The notes under the pieces are model-generated. The model saw nothing but the letters and a program-made list of their open reading frames with translations. It was not told the origin of the DNA and searched no databases. A program made the position numbers and the translations under genes. A stretch of DNA of 64,000 bases from Candidatus Binatia bacterium (lineage in GTDB: Bacteria > Desulfobacterota > Binatia > UBA1149 > CAITLU01). The DNA is taken from assembly GCA_036493895.1 (NCBI GenBank), contig DASXOZ010000008.1:28007-92006 (forward strand), in the 5' to 3' direction. Positions 25,786 to 33,409 of this stretch are shown here, piece by piece (position 1 is the stretch's first letter; every line of letters begins with the position of its first letter).

Positions 25786-28578
25786 ATGACTAGCAAACGG
25801 ATCGGCGGCTTTGCGGCCGTGCTGTTCCCGATGATGCTGGCGCTGGCCTCACCGGCCGGCGCGACCAACGGCCAGAACTGCGGCTACCAGCAGATCTCCT
25901 GCGGCGACGTGAGCTGCTGCGGCGTCACCAATGGCGACGGCATGTCGATTCCCGACAACCACGTCGAGTGCTGGGGTAAGAACGATGCGCCCGACTTCGT
26001 CTCGACGCCGCCGCGTGCCTGCTCCGGCGCTCCCGCGACGACGTGCACCACCAACACCGACTGCTCGGCTCCAGGCGCCGGCACCTGCCTGACCATCAGC
26101 GTTTCGCAGGTAAGTGCGGGAAACTTCCAGAGCTGCGCCCTCAAGCCGACCGGCGGGATCCAGTGCTGGGGCAACAACAGTTACGACCAGATCACCAACA
26201 CACCGACCGCGACGACGTTCACCCAGGTTTCTTCCGGCGCCGACTTCATCTGCGCGCTTCACGCCAACCGCACGGTCGAGTGCTGGGGCAACCCCGCCAA
26301 CAGCGCTTCGTTTCCACCGGGCGGGAACTTCACTTCGATCGCCGCGGGAGAGTTCGACGCGTGCGGCGTGCACGACGACGGCACCATCCAGTGCTGGGGC
26401 CTGGATTCCGGCGGATCGATTTCCAACACGCCGACCGCCAGCGATTTCACCCAGGTCACGACCAGCAACGACCATGCCTGCGCGCTGCACAGCACCGGCG
26501 TCGTCGAGTGCTGGGGCGACGATTTGGACGGCGAAACCGTCGTGCCGCCAGGTACGTACAAGTCGGTGAGCACCGGCGAGGCGCATACCTGCGCGATCAA
26601 GAGCGACAACACGCTGGCGTGCTGGGGACGCAATGCCGACCTGGAATCGACTCCACCGTCCGGCCCGTTCCTGGCGCTCACGGCCGGCACCTACAACAAC
26701 TGCGCGCTGCACCAGGACGACTCCGTCGTCTGCTGGGGCGACAACAACGACGGCCAGTCCACTCCGTATTCGCCGGCCGCGACCTGCGCCGTCTGCGGCA
26801 ACAACATGGTTGAATCCGGCGAGGACTGCGATCCGCCCACCGGCGCCTGCTGCAACCCGGCCAACTGCCGATTCTACTCCGCCGGCGCTCACGTCTGTCG
26901 CGCGGCCACGGCCGGCTGCGATCCTGCCGAGCTCTGCACGGGCACCAGCACTGCCTGCCCGGCCGATACCGGAGCCGCGCCGATCAACACCGTGTGCCGA
27001 GCAGCCGGCGGATCCTGCGACACCGCCGAAGTGTGCAACGGCACCAGCCTCAATTGTCCGTCGGATACGGGGATCCTGCCGAACACGACGGTTTGCCGTC
27101 CTTCCGGCGGTGTCTGCGACATCGCGGAGAACTGCGACGGAACCCACGCCGCGTGCCCGGCCAACACGTTCAAGAGCGCGGCGACGCTGTGTCGCGCGTC
27201 TGCCGGAGTCTGCGACAACGCGGAGAACTGCACGGGCAGCACCGCCGCGTGTCCGGCCGACGGCTTCCAGGCCTCGACCGTCGCCTGCCGTCCCGGAAAC
27301 GGCGTCTGCGACATCACCGAAAACTGCACGGGCAGCACCGCCGCCTGTCCGGCCGACGGCGTCCAGCCGACCAGCTTCGTCTGCCGCGCCGCCGGCGGCG
27401 TCTGCGACGGAGCCGAGAGCTGCGACGGCACCGGCAAAACCTGCCCCGCCAACGTCCTGAGTCCCGCGGGCACGATCTGCCGCCCGTCCACCGGTGGCTG
27501 CGATCCGGCCGAGACCTGCACCGGGCTGTCGACCATCTGCCCGATCGACCAGCTCGCGACGTCCGGAACCACCTGCCGCGGCGCAGCCGGATCCTGCGAC
27601 AACGTCGAGGTCTGCTCGGGCTCGACTGCCGCCTGCCCCACGGATCAGTTCAAGCCGTCGACGACAACGTGCCGTGCGGCCGCCGGCACCTGCGACGTAG
27701 CCGAGAAATGCACCGGAGGCGCCGCGGCCTGTCCGGCCAACGCCTTCGCGGCGACGACCGTGGCGTGCAACGACAACCTGTTCTGCAACGGCACCGATCA
27801 CTGCGACGGCAGCGGCGGTTGCAACGTGCACTCGGGCGACCCGTGTCCGGGCCCCAACGGGAACGCCAACTGCGTGGAGAGCTGCAGCGAGGCGAACGAC
27901 AACTGCCTCGCCAACGATCCGAACGGCAGCGCCTGCTCCACCGGCGCGCTGTGCACCAGCGGCCAGACCTGCCAGAGCGGAACGTGCCAGGGCGGAGTGC
28001 CGAAAGACTGCGACGACGGCAACATCTGCACCGAGGACACCTGCGACAACAGCCAGGGCTGCTTGCATGGTCCGGCAGTCGCCAACACGTGCCTGACGGC
28101 CGGCAAGACGCAGATCGCGATCAAGACGGATCCGCCGCTGCTCAAGTGGCAGTGGAAGAAAGGCGACATGGTTGCGCCCGACCTGCTCGGACAACCCGAC
28201 CAGACCACCGACTACGCGCTGTGCATCTTCGACCAGCACGGCGGAGTCACCACGCTCGTCGGGTCCTACGAAATCCCGGCCGGAACCGCGGGATGGAAGG
28301 TCAAGCCGGGCAAGCTCAAGTTCGTCAACAAGGACGCTGCGCCTGACGGAATCTACCTGCTCAAGGGCAAGGCCGGTGACGCCGGGGCGACGGGCATGGG
28401 AGTCAAGGGAGGAGGGACGATCACGCTGCCCACTCCTGCGTCGGCCGACCTGTATTTCTGGCACCAGCCGAGCCTGATCGCGCAGCTGCGCAACAGCGAA
28501 GGCGCGTGCTGGATCACCGAGTTCGCCGATATCGATTTCAAGAAGAACGAAGGCGACAAGGTGAAGGCCGTCAAATAG
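25786..28578 (+). CDS. Secreted protein with seven RCC1-like and nine cysteine-rich repeats
   Basis: A 930-residue exported protein. The signal peptide covers about residues 1-26 (ending ASPAGA). Seven blades with the RCC1-like core (VECWGKN, IQCWGNN, VECWGNP, IQCWGLD, VECWGDD, LACWGRN, VVCWGDN) lie at about residues 60-335. A complete beta-propeller of this type has seven blades. Nine 32-residue repeats of pattern CR-x5-CD-x-AE-x-C-x-G-x4-CP then follow, and a further Cys-rich part. A C-terminal domain of about 160 residues begins KTQIAIKTDPPLLKWQWKKG and recurs, as far as I know, on such surface proteins without known function. The ATG at 25786 follows GAGGGGAA. Binding or adhesion is inferred. 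Confidence 0.88.
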   Translation: MTSKRIGGFAAVLFPMMLALASPAGATNGQNCGYQQISCGDVSCCGVTNGDGMSIPDNHVECWGKNDAPDFVSTPPRACSGAPATTCTTNTDCSAPGAGTCLTISVSQVSAGNFQSCALKPTGGIQCWGNNSYDQITNTPTATTFTQVSSGADFICALHANRTVECWGNPANSASFPPGGNFTSIAAGEFDACGVHDDGTIQCWGLDSGGSISNTPTASDFTQVTTSNDHACALHSTGVVECWGDDLDGETVVPPGTYKSVSTGEAHTCAIKSDNTLACWGRNADLESTPPSGPFLALTAGTYNNCALHQDDSVVCWGDNNDGQSTPYSPAATCAVCGNNMVESGEDCDPPTGACCNPANCRFYSAGAHVCRAATAGCDPAELCTGTSTACPADTGAAPINTVCRAAGGSCDTAEVCNGTSLNCPSDTGILPNTTVCRPSGGVCDIAENCDGTHAACPANTFKSAATLCRASAGVCDNAENCTGSTAACPADGFQASTVACRPGNGVCDITENCTGSTAACPADGVQPTSFVCRAAGGVCDGAESCDGTGKTCPANVLSPAGTICRPSTGGCDPAETCTGLSTICPIDQLATSGTTCRGAAGSCDNVEVCSGSTAACPTDQFKPSTTTCRAAAGTCDVAEKCTGGAAACPANAFAATTVACNDNLFCNGTDHCDGSGGCNVHSGDPCPGPNGNANCVESCSEANDNCLANDPNGSACSTGALCTSGQTCQSGTCQGGVPKDCDDGNICTEDTCDNSQGCLHGPAVANTCLTAGKTQIAIKTDPPLLKWQWKKGDMVAPDLLGQPDQTTDYALCIFDQHGGVTTLVGSYEIPAGTAGWKVKPGKLKFVNKDAAPDGIYLLKGKAGDAGATGMGVKGGGTITLPTPASADLYFWHQPSLIAQLRNSEGACWITEFADIDFKKNEGDKVKAVK

Positions 28579-29729
28579 CGGCGACGATCGAAACGACGAA
28601 GATCGCTTTTGCCGAAGAGGATCTCGCCGATCTTCGGCGCAGGCTGGCGAGCGCGCGTTTTCCCGAATCCAGCCCGGAACCGGGATGGACCTCCGGCATC
28701 GATCTGGCGTGGCTGCGCGGGCTTCTCGCTTACTGGAAAGACGGATTCGACTGGCGCGCTGTCGAAGCGCGCCTCAATGCGTGGCCGCATCGCTTCGTCG
28801 AAGCCGGCCCGCTCCGCGTGCACGCGCTCGAGGCGCGATCCCGGCATGCCGATGCCCTGCCGCTGCTGATGATTCACGGCTGGCCGGGCTCGGTGCTCGA
28901 GTTCCTCGATGTGCTCGGTCCTCTCACCGATCCTGTCGCGCACGGCGGCGACGCGCGCGACGCGTTTCACGTCATCGCCCCGTCGATTCCCGGCTACGGG
29001 CTTTCCGAGGCGCCGCGCGAAGAGGGTTTCGACATCAAGGCGGTCGGCGAAACGATGGCCGCGGTGATGCACGCGCTCGGCTATGAACGCTACGGCGTGC
29101 AGGGCGGAGACTGGGGCGCGATCGCAGCGCCGTACGCCGCCGTGTTCGATCCCCGCGCCTGCATCGGGATTCACCTCAACATGGTGCTGGTACCTCGGCC
29201 GCCCGGCGGCGGCCCCGAGCTGACGCCGCGAGAGAAGGCGGCGATCGACGCGGCACGCCTCTACATGCAGACGGGAACCGCGTACCAGCGCGTGCAGGGC
29301 CTGGAACCGGGACTGATCGGCATCGCGCTCGACGACTCGCCGGCAGCGCTGTGCGCGTGGATCGTCTCGAAGATGCGTGCCTGGAGCGACTGCGGCGGAG
29401 ACGTCGAATCCCGCTTCACTCGTGACGAGATTCTCGCCAACGTCACGTGGTACTGGCTCACGCGCAGCGCCGCCAGCTCGGTGCGCCTGTATCACGAGTC
29501 GATCAAGAGCGGCCGCTTTCGCGGCAACGATTCGCGCGTCGAGACGCCCACCGGCTGCGCGATCTTTCCGCGCGAAATCTTCTGTCCGCCGCGCTCCTGG
29601 GTGGAGCGCATCTACAACGTCACGCGATGGACGGAGATGAAGTCGGGCGGGCATTTCGCAGCGATGGAAGAACCGCAGGCGCTCGTCGACGACGTGCGCG
29701 CCTTCTTCCGCCCACTGCGGCAGAGTTGA
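28575..29729 (+). CDS. Epoxide hydrolase, alpha/beta-hydrolase with EHN domain; non-canonical start
   Basis: About 384 residues. The N-terminal EHN-type segment FAEEDLADLRRRLASARFP is followed by the oxyanion-hole motif HGWPGS (about residue 102). The nucleophile elbow GGDWGA supplies the catalytic aspartate (about residue 179). The late histidine lies in SGGHFAAMEEP. It would open epoxides by water addition. The start is a problem: no ATG, GTG or TTG lies between GTG 28506, deep inside the preceding gene, and the conserved domain. An ATA at 28575 overlaps the upstream stop as ATAG and has GAAGG seven bases upstream, like a coupled start. I use that position, with GTG 28506 as the alternative. 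Confidence 0.88.
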   Translation: MAATIETTKIAFAEEDLADLRRRLASARFPESSPEPGWTSGIDLAWLRGLLAYWKDGFDWRAVEARLNAWPHRFVEAGPLRVHALEARSRHADALPLLMIHGWPGSVLEFLDVLGPLTDPVAHGGDARDAFHVIAPSIPGYGLSEAPREEGFDIKAVGETMAAVMHALGYERYGVQGGDWGAIAAPYAAVFDPRACIGIHLNMVLVPRPPGGGPELTPREKAAIDAARLYMQTGTAYQRVQGLEPGLIGIALDDSPAALCAWIVSKMRAWSDCGGDVESRFTRDEILANVTWYWLTRSAASSVRLYHESIKSGRFRGNDSRVETPTGCAIFPREIFCPPRSWVERIYNVTRWTEMKSGGHFAAMEEPQALVDDVRAFFRPLRQS

Positions 29730-29750
29730 GCCGGGAGCTCTCCGCGGCGC

Positions 29751-30401
29751 TCACGATCGGCGAGCTCCATCCGTTTCCAGCCCCGCGATCAGAATGTCGA
29801 GACCTTGCGCGAACTCGCGCTCCGGACTGCTGCGCCTGGCTGCGGTTGCGATCTCGACGAGGCCCGCGAAGCGCTGCTTCGGAAGGGCTCGCATGCGCTC
29901 GATCACTTCTGCGGAAGGCTCGCCGGCGCGCAGCGCCAGCGGTCCGGCCAGTTCCACCTGCGCAAAACCCATCACCATCGCGGTGACGGCGCGAAACGCG
30001 ACGAGCAGGCGCTGACGCGACCTTCGGCTGCGCGCCAGCGCAGCCAGCAGCGCTTCGGACAATTCAAGGGTCCCTCGCGACCGGCTCCGGCGCACGAGGA
30101 TCAGCGGGATCGCGGCCGGATGGGCGCGCACGGCTCTCCACATCGCGGTCGCAAGGTCTCTTACCTCGTCCTGCCAGCGCTCGCGTGCGCGCGACGGCCG
30201 CCGAACGCCGGTCAGCACCGCATCGACGACGAGCGCTTCGAGATCGGCACGATCCTCGACGTGGTTGTAGAGCGTCATCGGCGCGGTACCGACGGCGTCG
30301 GCCAGCGCTCGCATCGTCAGGCCCTCGAGCCCGTGCGCATCGACGAGCGCGAGCGCCGCCGACTGCAGCCGCTCACGCGAGATCTTCGGTGGTCGTCCCA
30401 T
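29751..30401 (-). CDS. TetR/AcrR-family regulator
   Basis: A 216-residue repressor with an N-terminal helix-turn-helix: LTMRALADAVGTAPMTLYNH at about residues 28-47, preceded by RPPKISRERLQSAALALVDA. The C-terminal ligand domain resembles the TetR_C class but gives no ligand. The ATG at 30401 starts MGRPPK, typical of the family; the open frame upstream (to 30467) is a run through the promoter. It is divergent from the redoxin gene at 30548 and probably controls it and itself through the palindrome at 30470-30484. Confidence 0.9.
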   Translation of the reverse strand: MGRPPKISRERLQSAALALVDAHGLEGLTMRALADAVGTAPMTLYNHVEDRADLEALVVDAVLTGVRRPSRARERWQDEVRDLATAMWRAVRAHPAAIPLILVRRSRSRGTLELSEALLAALARSRRSRQRLLVAFRAVTAMVMGFAQVELAGPLALRAGEPSAEVIERMRALPKQRFAGLVEIATAARRSSPEREFAQGLDILIAGLETDGARRS

Positions 30402-30427
30402 GGCCTGGCCGGCGTTGCCGTCCTCCC

Positions 30428-30484
30428 CTCTTGATCTTGACCCTCTTGATCTTGACCCGGGCTTCATTTACGTACACCGTACGT
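30428..30484. promoter_or_regulatory. Divergent operator region: tandem 14-base repeat plus ACGTAC-N3-GTACGT palindrome
   Basis: CCTCTTGATCTTGA-type sequence is directly repeated twice at about 30428-30455, and a perfect palindrome ACGTACACCGTACGT lies at 30470-30484. The palindrome has the size and symmetry of a TetR operator and is 69 bases from the TetR start and 64 from the redoxin start. Confidence 0.6.
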
Positions 30485-30547
30485 TTATTGCAAACGCGGG
30501 AACCTGCGTTTCCCGCCGCGACCATGCTTTCCCGAAAGGAGAACCCG

Positions 30548-31372
30548 ATGGCCGGATCGTCGCTGTGCCTGCTTGCCGTTACCCTCGTCGCGCTCCCCGG
30601 GGCGCGCTGGCTGTACCTGATGCGCCGCGTACGCATCCCGAAAGACCGCAGGCTGTTCCTCGCGAGCAATGCAGCCGCGGCCGTGTGCGGCATCGCCGCA
30701 CTTGCCACGGATGCGAGTCCTTTCACGAAGGCGGGTGCCGGCGTGGCTGTCGTCGCTGCACTGGCGTTCCTCGCGCTCAACGCGGCGAGCGGACAGGCGC
30801 GGGGCGAACCCGCCGTCCGCGTCGGCGACGCGATGCTCGAGTTCGACTCTTGCGACGACGACGGCCGGCCGTTCTCGACGACGCTCCTTGGCGGCCGTCC
30901 TTACGTCGTCAAGTTCTTCCGCGGCCACTGGTGCCCCTATTGCGTGGCCGAGCTCGCGCGCTGGAAGGAAATGCAGCCGCTGCTCGACCGCTTCGACGTC
31001 GCGGTCGTCACCGTCTGCGCGGATACGGCGGACAAGATTCGCTCCGGACGCCACAGGCATGGCCTTGGTGCCATCATGCTCGCCGACCCGGATCTTCGCG
31101 TGACCGACCTGTTCGGCCTGCGCAACCCGCGCGGCTTCGCTCTGAAGTCGGGGATCATCGTCCCGCTGCCGATCCCGACGACGATCCTCGTCGACGCTCG
31201 CGGGATCGTGCGCTGGATCGACCAGGCCGACGACTACATGACCAGATCGGAGCCGTCGCGCGTGATGGAGGCGCTCGGCGAAGCCCTCGGCGCACCCACC
31301 CCGCGCGGCCCCCGCGGCCGCACAGAAGCCGGCACTGTGTCCGCCGACGCTCCGGTGCCGCTAAGTGCCTGA
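30548..31372 (+). CDS. Membrane-anchored peroxiredoxin/thioredoxin-fold protein
   Basis: A 274-residue protein. Two or three hydrophobic N-terminal segments (about residues 2-20, 38-55, 60-78) are followed by an AhpC/TSA-type redoxin domain with the active site FFRGHWCPYC (CxxC near residue 132). The RGxWCPYC motif is typical of a peroxiredoxin-like subgroup with thiol oxidoreductase or peroxide-reducing activity. The domain probably faces one side of the membrane; topology is not certain. The ATG at 30548 follows AAAGGAGAA; the ATG at 30524 is rejected since that ribosome site lies after it. Expression is likely under the divergent TetR. Confidence 0.85.
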   Translation: MAGSSLCLLAVTLVALPGARWLYLMRRVRIPKDRRLFLASNAAAAVCGIAALATDASPFTKAGAGVAVVAALAFLALNAASGQARGEPAVRVGDAMLEFDSCDDDGRPFSTTLLGGRPYVVKFFRGHWCPYCVAELARWKEMQPLLDRFDVAVVTVCADTADKIRSGRHRHGLGAIMLADPDLRVTDLFGLRNPRGFALKSGIIVPLPIPTTILVDARGIVRWIDQADDYMTRSEPSRVMEALGEALGAPTPRGPRGRTEAGTVSADAPVPLSA

Positions 31373-31398
31373 GCCGCCACGCGGGCGCACTCGCCCGT

Positions 31399-31406
31399 CA
31401 TCGCGA
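31399..31406. repeat. Left 8-bp target site duplication (CATCGCGA)
   Basis: CATCGCGA directly abuts the left terminal inverted repeat and is repeated exactly at 33361-33368 next to the right one. Eight bases is the duplication length of the IS1595 family. Identity of the two copies argues for a fairly recent insertion. Confidence 0.95.
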
Positions 31407-31431
31407 GGCGATTATGCTCTACTTGACACCA
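31407..31431 (+). repeat. Left terminal inverted repeat of the IS1595 element
   Basis: It begins GGCGATTATGCT and ends ACTTGACACCA, with two central bases (CT) differing from the right copy (GG). It includes a TTGACA -35 box facing inward. Confidence 0.93.
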
Positions 31432-31451
31432 GCCGGAATCGGGGCTATAAG
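31423..31451 (+). promoter_or_regulatory. Consensus promoter for the transposase, -35 inside the terminal repeat
   Basis: TTGACA (31423-31428) and TATAAG (31446-31451) are separated by 17 bases, close to the ideal sigma-70 promoter. Transcription should start about seven bases after the -10 box, i.e. at or beside the ATG at 31458, giving a leaderless transposase message. Confidence 0.75.
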
Positions 31452-31457
31452 TAGGGC

Positions 31458-32318
31458 ATGACGTACAAGCAGCTAGAGAAACGCTTCCCCACCGAAGAAG
31501 CCTGTCTCGACTATCTTGTCTCGATGCGTTGGAAGAACGGCGTGGTTTGCCCACGCTGCGACAACGCCAAGGTGTACGCGCTCGCCAAGCCATACCGCTG
31601 GGTTTGCAAGGCGTGTGCGAAGAACGGCTACCGCTTCTCGCCTCTCGCGGGCACGATCTTCGAGAACACGAACATCAAACTGCGCACGTGGTTCCAAGTC
31701 ATTTTCTACATGTCCCAGAGTAAGAAGGGCATGAGTGCGCTACAGGTCCACCGGATGATAGGAACGGGCAGCTATCGCTCTGCATGGTACATGTGCCATC
31801 GCATCCGTGCGGCGATGCAGGACCCCACCTTTCGCCGCCTGGCTGGTGTGGTCGAAGTAGATGAAACCTACGTGGGCGGCGACGATAGGAACCGCCACAT
31901 GGGCAAGAAGAAGGGGCGCGGAGCCAAGACTGCGGTCATCGGCGCTATTGCTCGCAAGGGAAACGTCGTCTGCAAGGTCATCGAGGAAACCGACAAGAAG
32001 ACCATGCAGGACTTCGTGAAGCGGACTGTGAGCCCAAAGGTGTCACTGATCGCGAGTGACGACCATACGAATTATTCGCAGTTGGATAGGCTTGGATTCC
32101 AGCATGAGTCGGTTGTTCACTCACGCGGCGAGTACGTGCGAGGCGTGGTCCACACCTCCAATCTCGATTCGTTCTGGTCGCTCGTGAAGCGGGGTATCGT
32201 GGGCTCGTTCCACAATGTCTCGAAGGAATACCTGCCGCTCTACCTCAACGAGTTCAGTTTCCGACATAACCACCGGGACGATGCGATGATCTTTGATAAG
32301 ATCGTAGCAGGATGCTGA
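31458..32318 (+). CDS. IS1595-family (ISXO2-like) DDE transposase
   Basis: A 286-residue transposase, full length for the family. The N-terminal zinc ribbon has CPRC (about residue 31) and CKAC (about 50). The catalytic ISXO2 domain starts VVEVDETYVGG (first Asp) and continues through IASDDHTNY (second Asp). It then reaches HTSNLDSFWSLVKRGIVGSF with the N/K-type third position of this family, and ends FSFRHNH. It is uninterrupted, so probably active. It is expressed from a promoter lying partly in the left terminal repeat. The small basic protein at 32329 follows after ten bases. Confidence 0.95.
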   Translation: MTYKQLEKRFPTEEACLDYLVSMRWKNGVVCPRCDNAKVYALAKPYRWVCKACAKNGYRFSPLAGTIFENTNIKLRTWFQVIFYMSQSKKGMSALQVHRMIGTGSYRSAWYMCHRIRAAMQDPTFRRLAGVVEVDETYVGGDDRNRHMGKKKGRGAKTAVIGAIARKGNVVCKVIEETDKKTMQDFVKRTVSPKVSLIASDDHTNYSQLDRLGFQHESVVHSRGEYVRGVVHTSNLDSFWSLVKRGIVGSFHNVSKEYLPLYLNEFSFRHNHRDDAMIFDKIVAGC

Positions 32319-32328
32319 GAACGCGGCC

Positions 32329-32496
32329 GTGGCAAAGAAGAAATCGAAAGCCAAAAGCTCCCGCGTTCCAGCAACGAAAGAGCCCAAACCGGAAAAGCGC
32401 GAGCGATTGAAACCTATATCGCTCGCGCCTCTGACGTTCGATGGGGCAATGGAGGCGATTATTCTAGGCTCGGCGCGGAAGAAGTCGGACCCGTAA
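32329..32496 (+). CDS. 55-residue basic small protein downstream of the transposase
   Basis: A GTG-started frame ten bases after the transposase stop. The first half is strongly basic (VAKKKSKAKSSRV, then KEPKPEKRERLK). The second half has a hydrophobic amphipathic core, PISLAPLTFDGAMEAIILG, followed by SARKKSDP. Short proteins with a 'PLSLxPLTFEEALxAL'-like segment are, from memory, frequent near such transposases, so it may be an accessory DNA-binding or regulatory factor. Its last 38 bases overlap the 3' end of the convergent passenger gene. Confidence 0.6.
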   Translation: MAKKKSKAKSSRVPATKEPKPEKRERLKPISLAPLTFDGAMEAIILGSARKKSDP

Positions 32497-33220
32497 GATC
32501 GCTAGCTAAATTTAGTTGCGTCCATCCCCATGTATACATCCGAAGAACGAGTCGCGTCATAAGCGCAGCCTCAGGGACATCCGTGGGGAGTATTCGGAGA
32601 AATATTGTTACCGGATCAGGACCCTCTTCATCGCCGTGCATTCGCACCCACGCATGTCGCACGTTACCCGGAAAGGCGTCGGCAGTGAGCACTTTGAATT
32701 TTGTACCGACAAACTCGGGCGCCGTCGTATCGAAGAGGTCTTGCGTGCCCTTTGGAATAAGTTCGCTAGCCGAAATAAGTAGATCCTCGAAATGATTTGT
32801 TCCTATATGGATTGCTGTTTCGTTGGTTCCACGCCAGCGAGCCTTACACCGAATCTGGCCGCCATCCTTCAGTCTAAATCCCAAATGCGCCGTGAAGGTA
32901 TCCGGCTTTCCGTCGTTATGAATGGTTACAAACGTTTCTTGCACGATCTGACCAGGATCAGCGGCAGTGATTCGTAGTCGAGGGCCACGCCAAAGCCGTA
33001 CACGATCGCGGAGATCTAACGCGGCAAGGAAGATTGCTAGAACGACAGCTACGGTGCAGAGGCCGATGACCACCGCAACAGGGGCTGGCTGTTCCGCAAG
33101 ATAGGCCCAAGCGGCCATCGCTAAACCAGCCGCACCGGACAGGATCGGGGCAAGCGTGGTCCAATTCTGGAACCACGCGGATGCGAAGCCACCCAGCCGT
33201 TCGATGATTCGGTTGGCCAT
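32459..33220 (-). CDS. Passenger gene of the IS: membrane protein of unknown function
   Basis: A 253-residue protein with two membrane helices near the N-terminus (about residues 22-41 and 47-67). A soluble domain of about 180 residues follows, with predicted beta strands (RLRITAADPGQIVQETFVTI, TFTAHLGFRLKDGG). No enzyme or toxin motif is recognised. The start MANRIIERLG (ATG at 33220) follows a weak ribosome site. It is the only gene read inward from the right terminal repeat, which also carries an inward TTGACA but no convincing -10 box. Lower GC than neighbours supports acquisition with the element. A role in host benefit, immunity or defence is possible but unsupported. Confidence 0.75.
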   Translation of the reverse strand: MANRIIERLGGFASAWFQNWTTLAPILSGAAGLAMAAWAYLAEQPAPVAVVIGLCTVAVVLAIFLAALDLRDRVRLWRGPRLRITAADPGQIVQETFVTIHNDGKPDTFTAHLGFRLKDGGQIRCKARWRGTNETAIHIGTNHFEDLLISASELIPKGTQDLFDTTAPEFVGTKFKVLTADAFPGNVRHAWVRMHGDEEGPDPVTIFLRILPTDVPEAALMTRLVLRMYTWGWTQLNLASDLTGPTSSAPSLE

Positions 33221-33335
33221 CCCGCCTGCTCTACCAGCCTTTCGCGCCTGAGGCTCCCCGCACTTGCAAGCTTGTACCTACAAGCGATATTCCCCTGACG
33301 CGGCGCATCGTTAGGCTTCTGCCCGTTCGGGCCCT

Positions 33336-33360
33336 TGGTGTCAAGTCCAGCATAATCGCC
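33336..33360 (-). repeat. Right terminal inverted repeat of the IS1595 element
   Basis: Read on the minus strand it begins GGCGATTATGCT and ends ACTTGACACCA, matching the left repeat at 23 of 25 bases. The second copy of the target duplication, CATCGCGA, follows immediately at 33361-33368. Confidence 0.93.
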
Positions 33361-33390
33361 CATCGCGACCGATTGACGCCCGCCGCGGTT

Positions 33391-33408
33391 TGGTTGTACG
33401 TACAACCA
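33391..33408. promoter_or_regulatory. Perfect 18-bp palindromic operator of the MarR gene
   Basis: TGGTTGTACGTACAACCA is a perfect palindrome ending one base before the MarR start codon at 33410. MarR proteins bind such sites and usually repress their own gene. A TTGACG lies at 33373-33378, and the palindrome would cover the -10 region, so binding should block transcription. There is no room for a ribosome site, suggesting a leaderless message. Confidence 0.75.
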
Positions 33409-33409
33409 T

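Larger units (their letters stand above)
31407..33360 (+). mobile_element. Complete IS1595-family insertion sequence with passenger gene (1954 bp)
   Basis: The element is bounded by 25-base terminal inverted repeats that agree at 23 positions and by an exact 8-bp target duplication. It contains an ISXO2-like transposase, a 55-residue basic small protein and a convergent 253-residue membrane protein. Base composition is visibly less GC-rich than the flanks, most clearly in the passenger part. It sits between the redoxin gene and the MarR gene, just upstream of the MarR promoter. IS1595 members with passenger genes are known (established knowledge); this passenger I do not recognise. Confidence 0.93.

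Noticed and set aside
25849..28464. 871-codon minus-strand frame opposite the RCC1-repeat protein
   Set aside because: Same reason: a shadow of a repeat-rich coding strand, without recognisable domains or a ribosome site.
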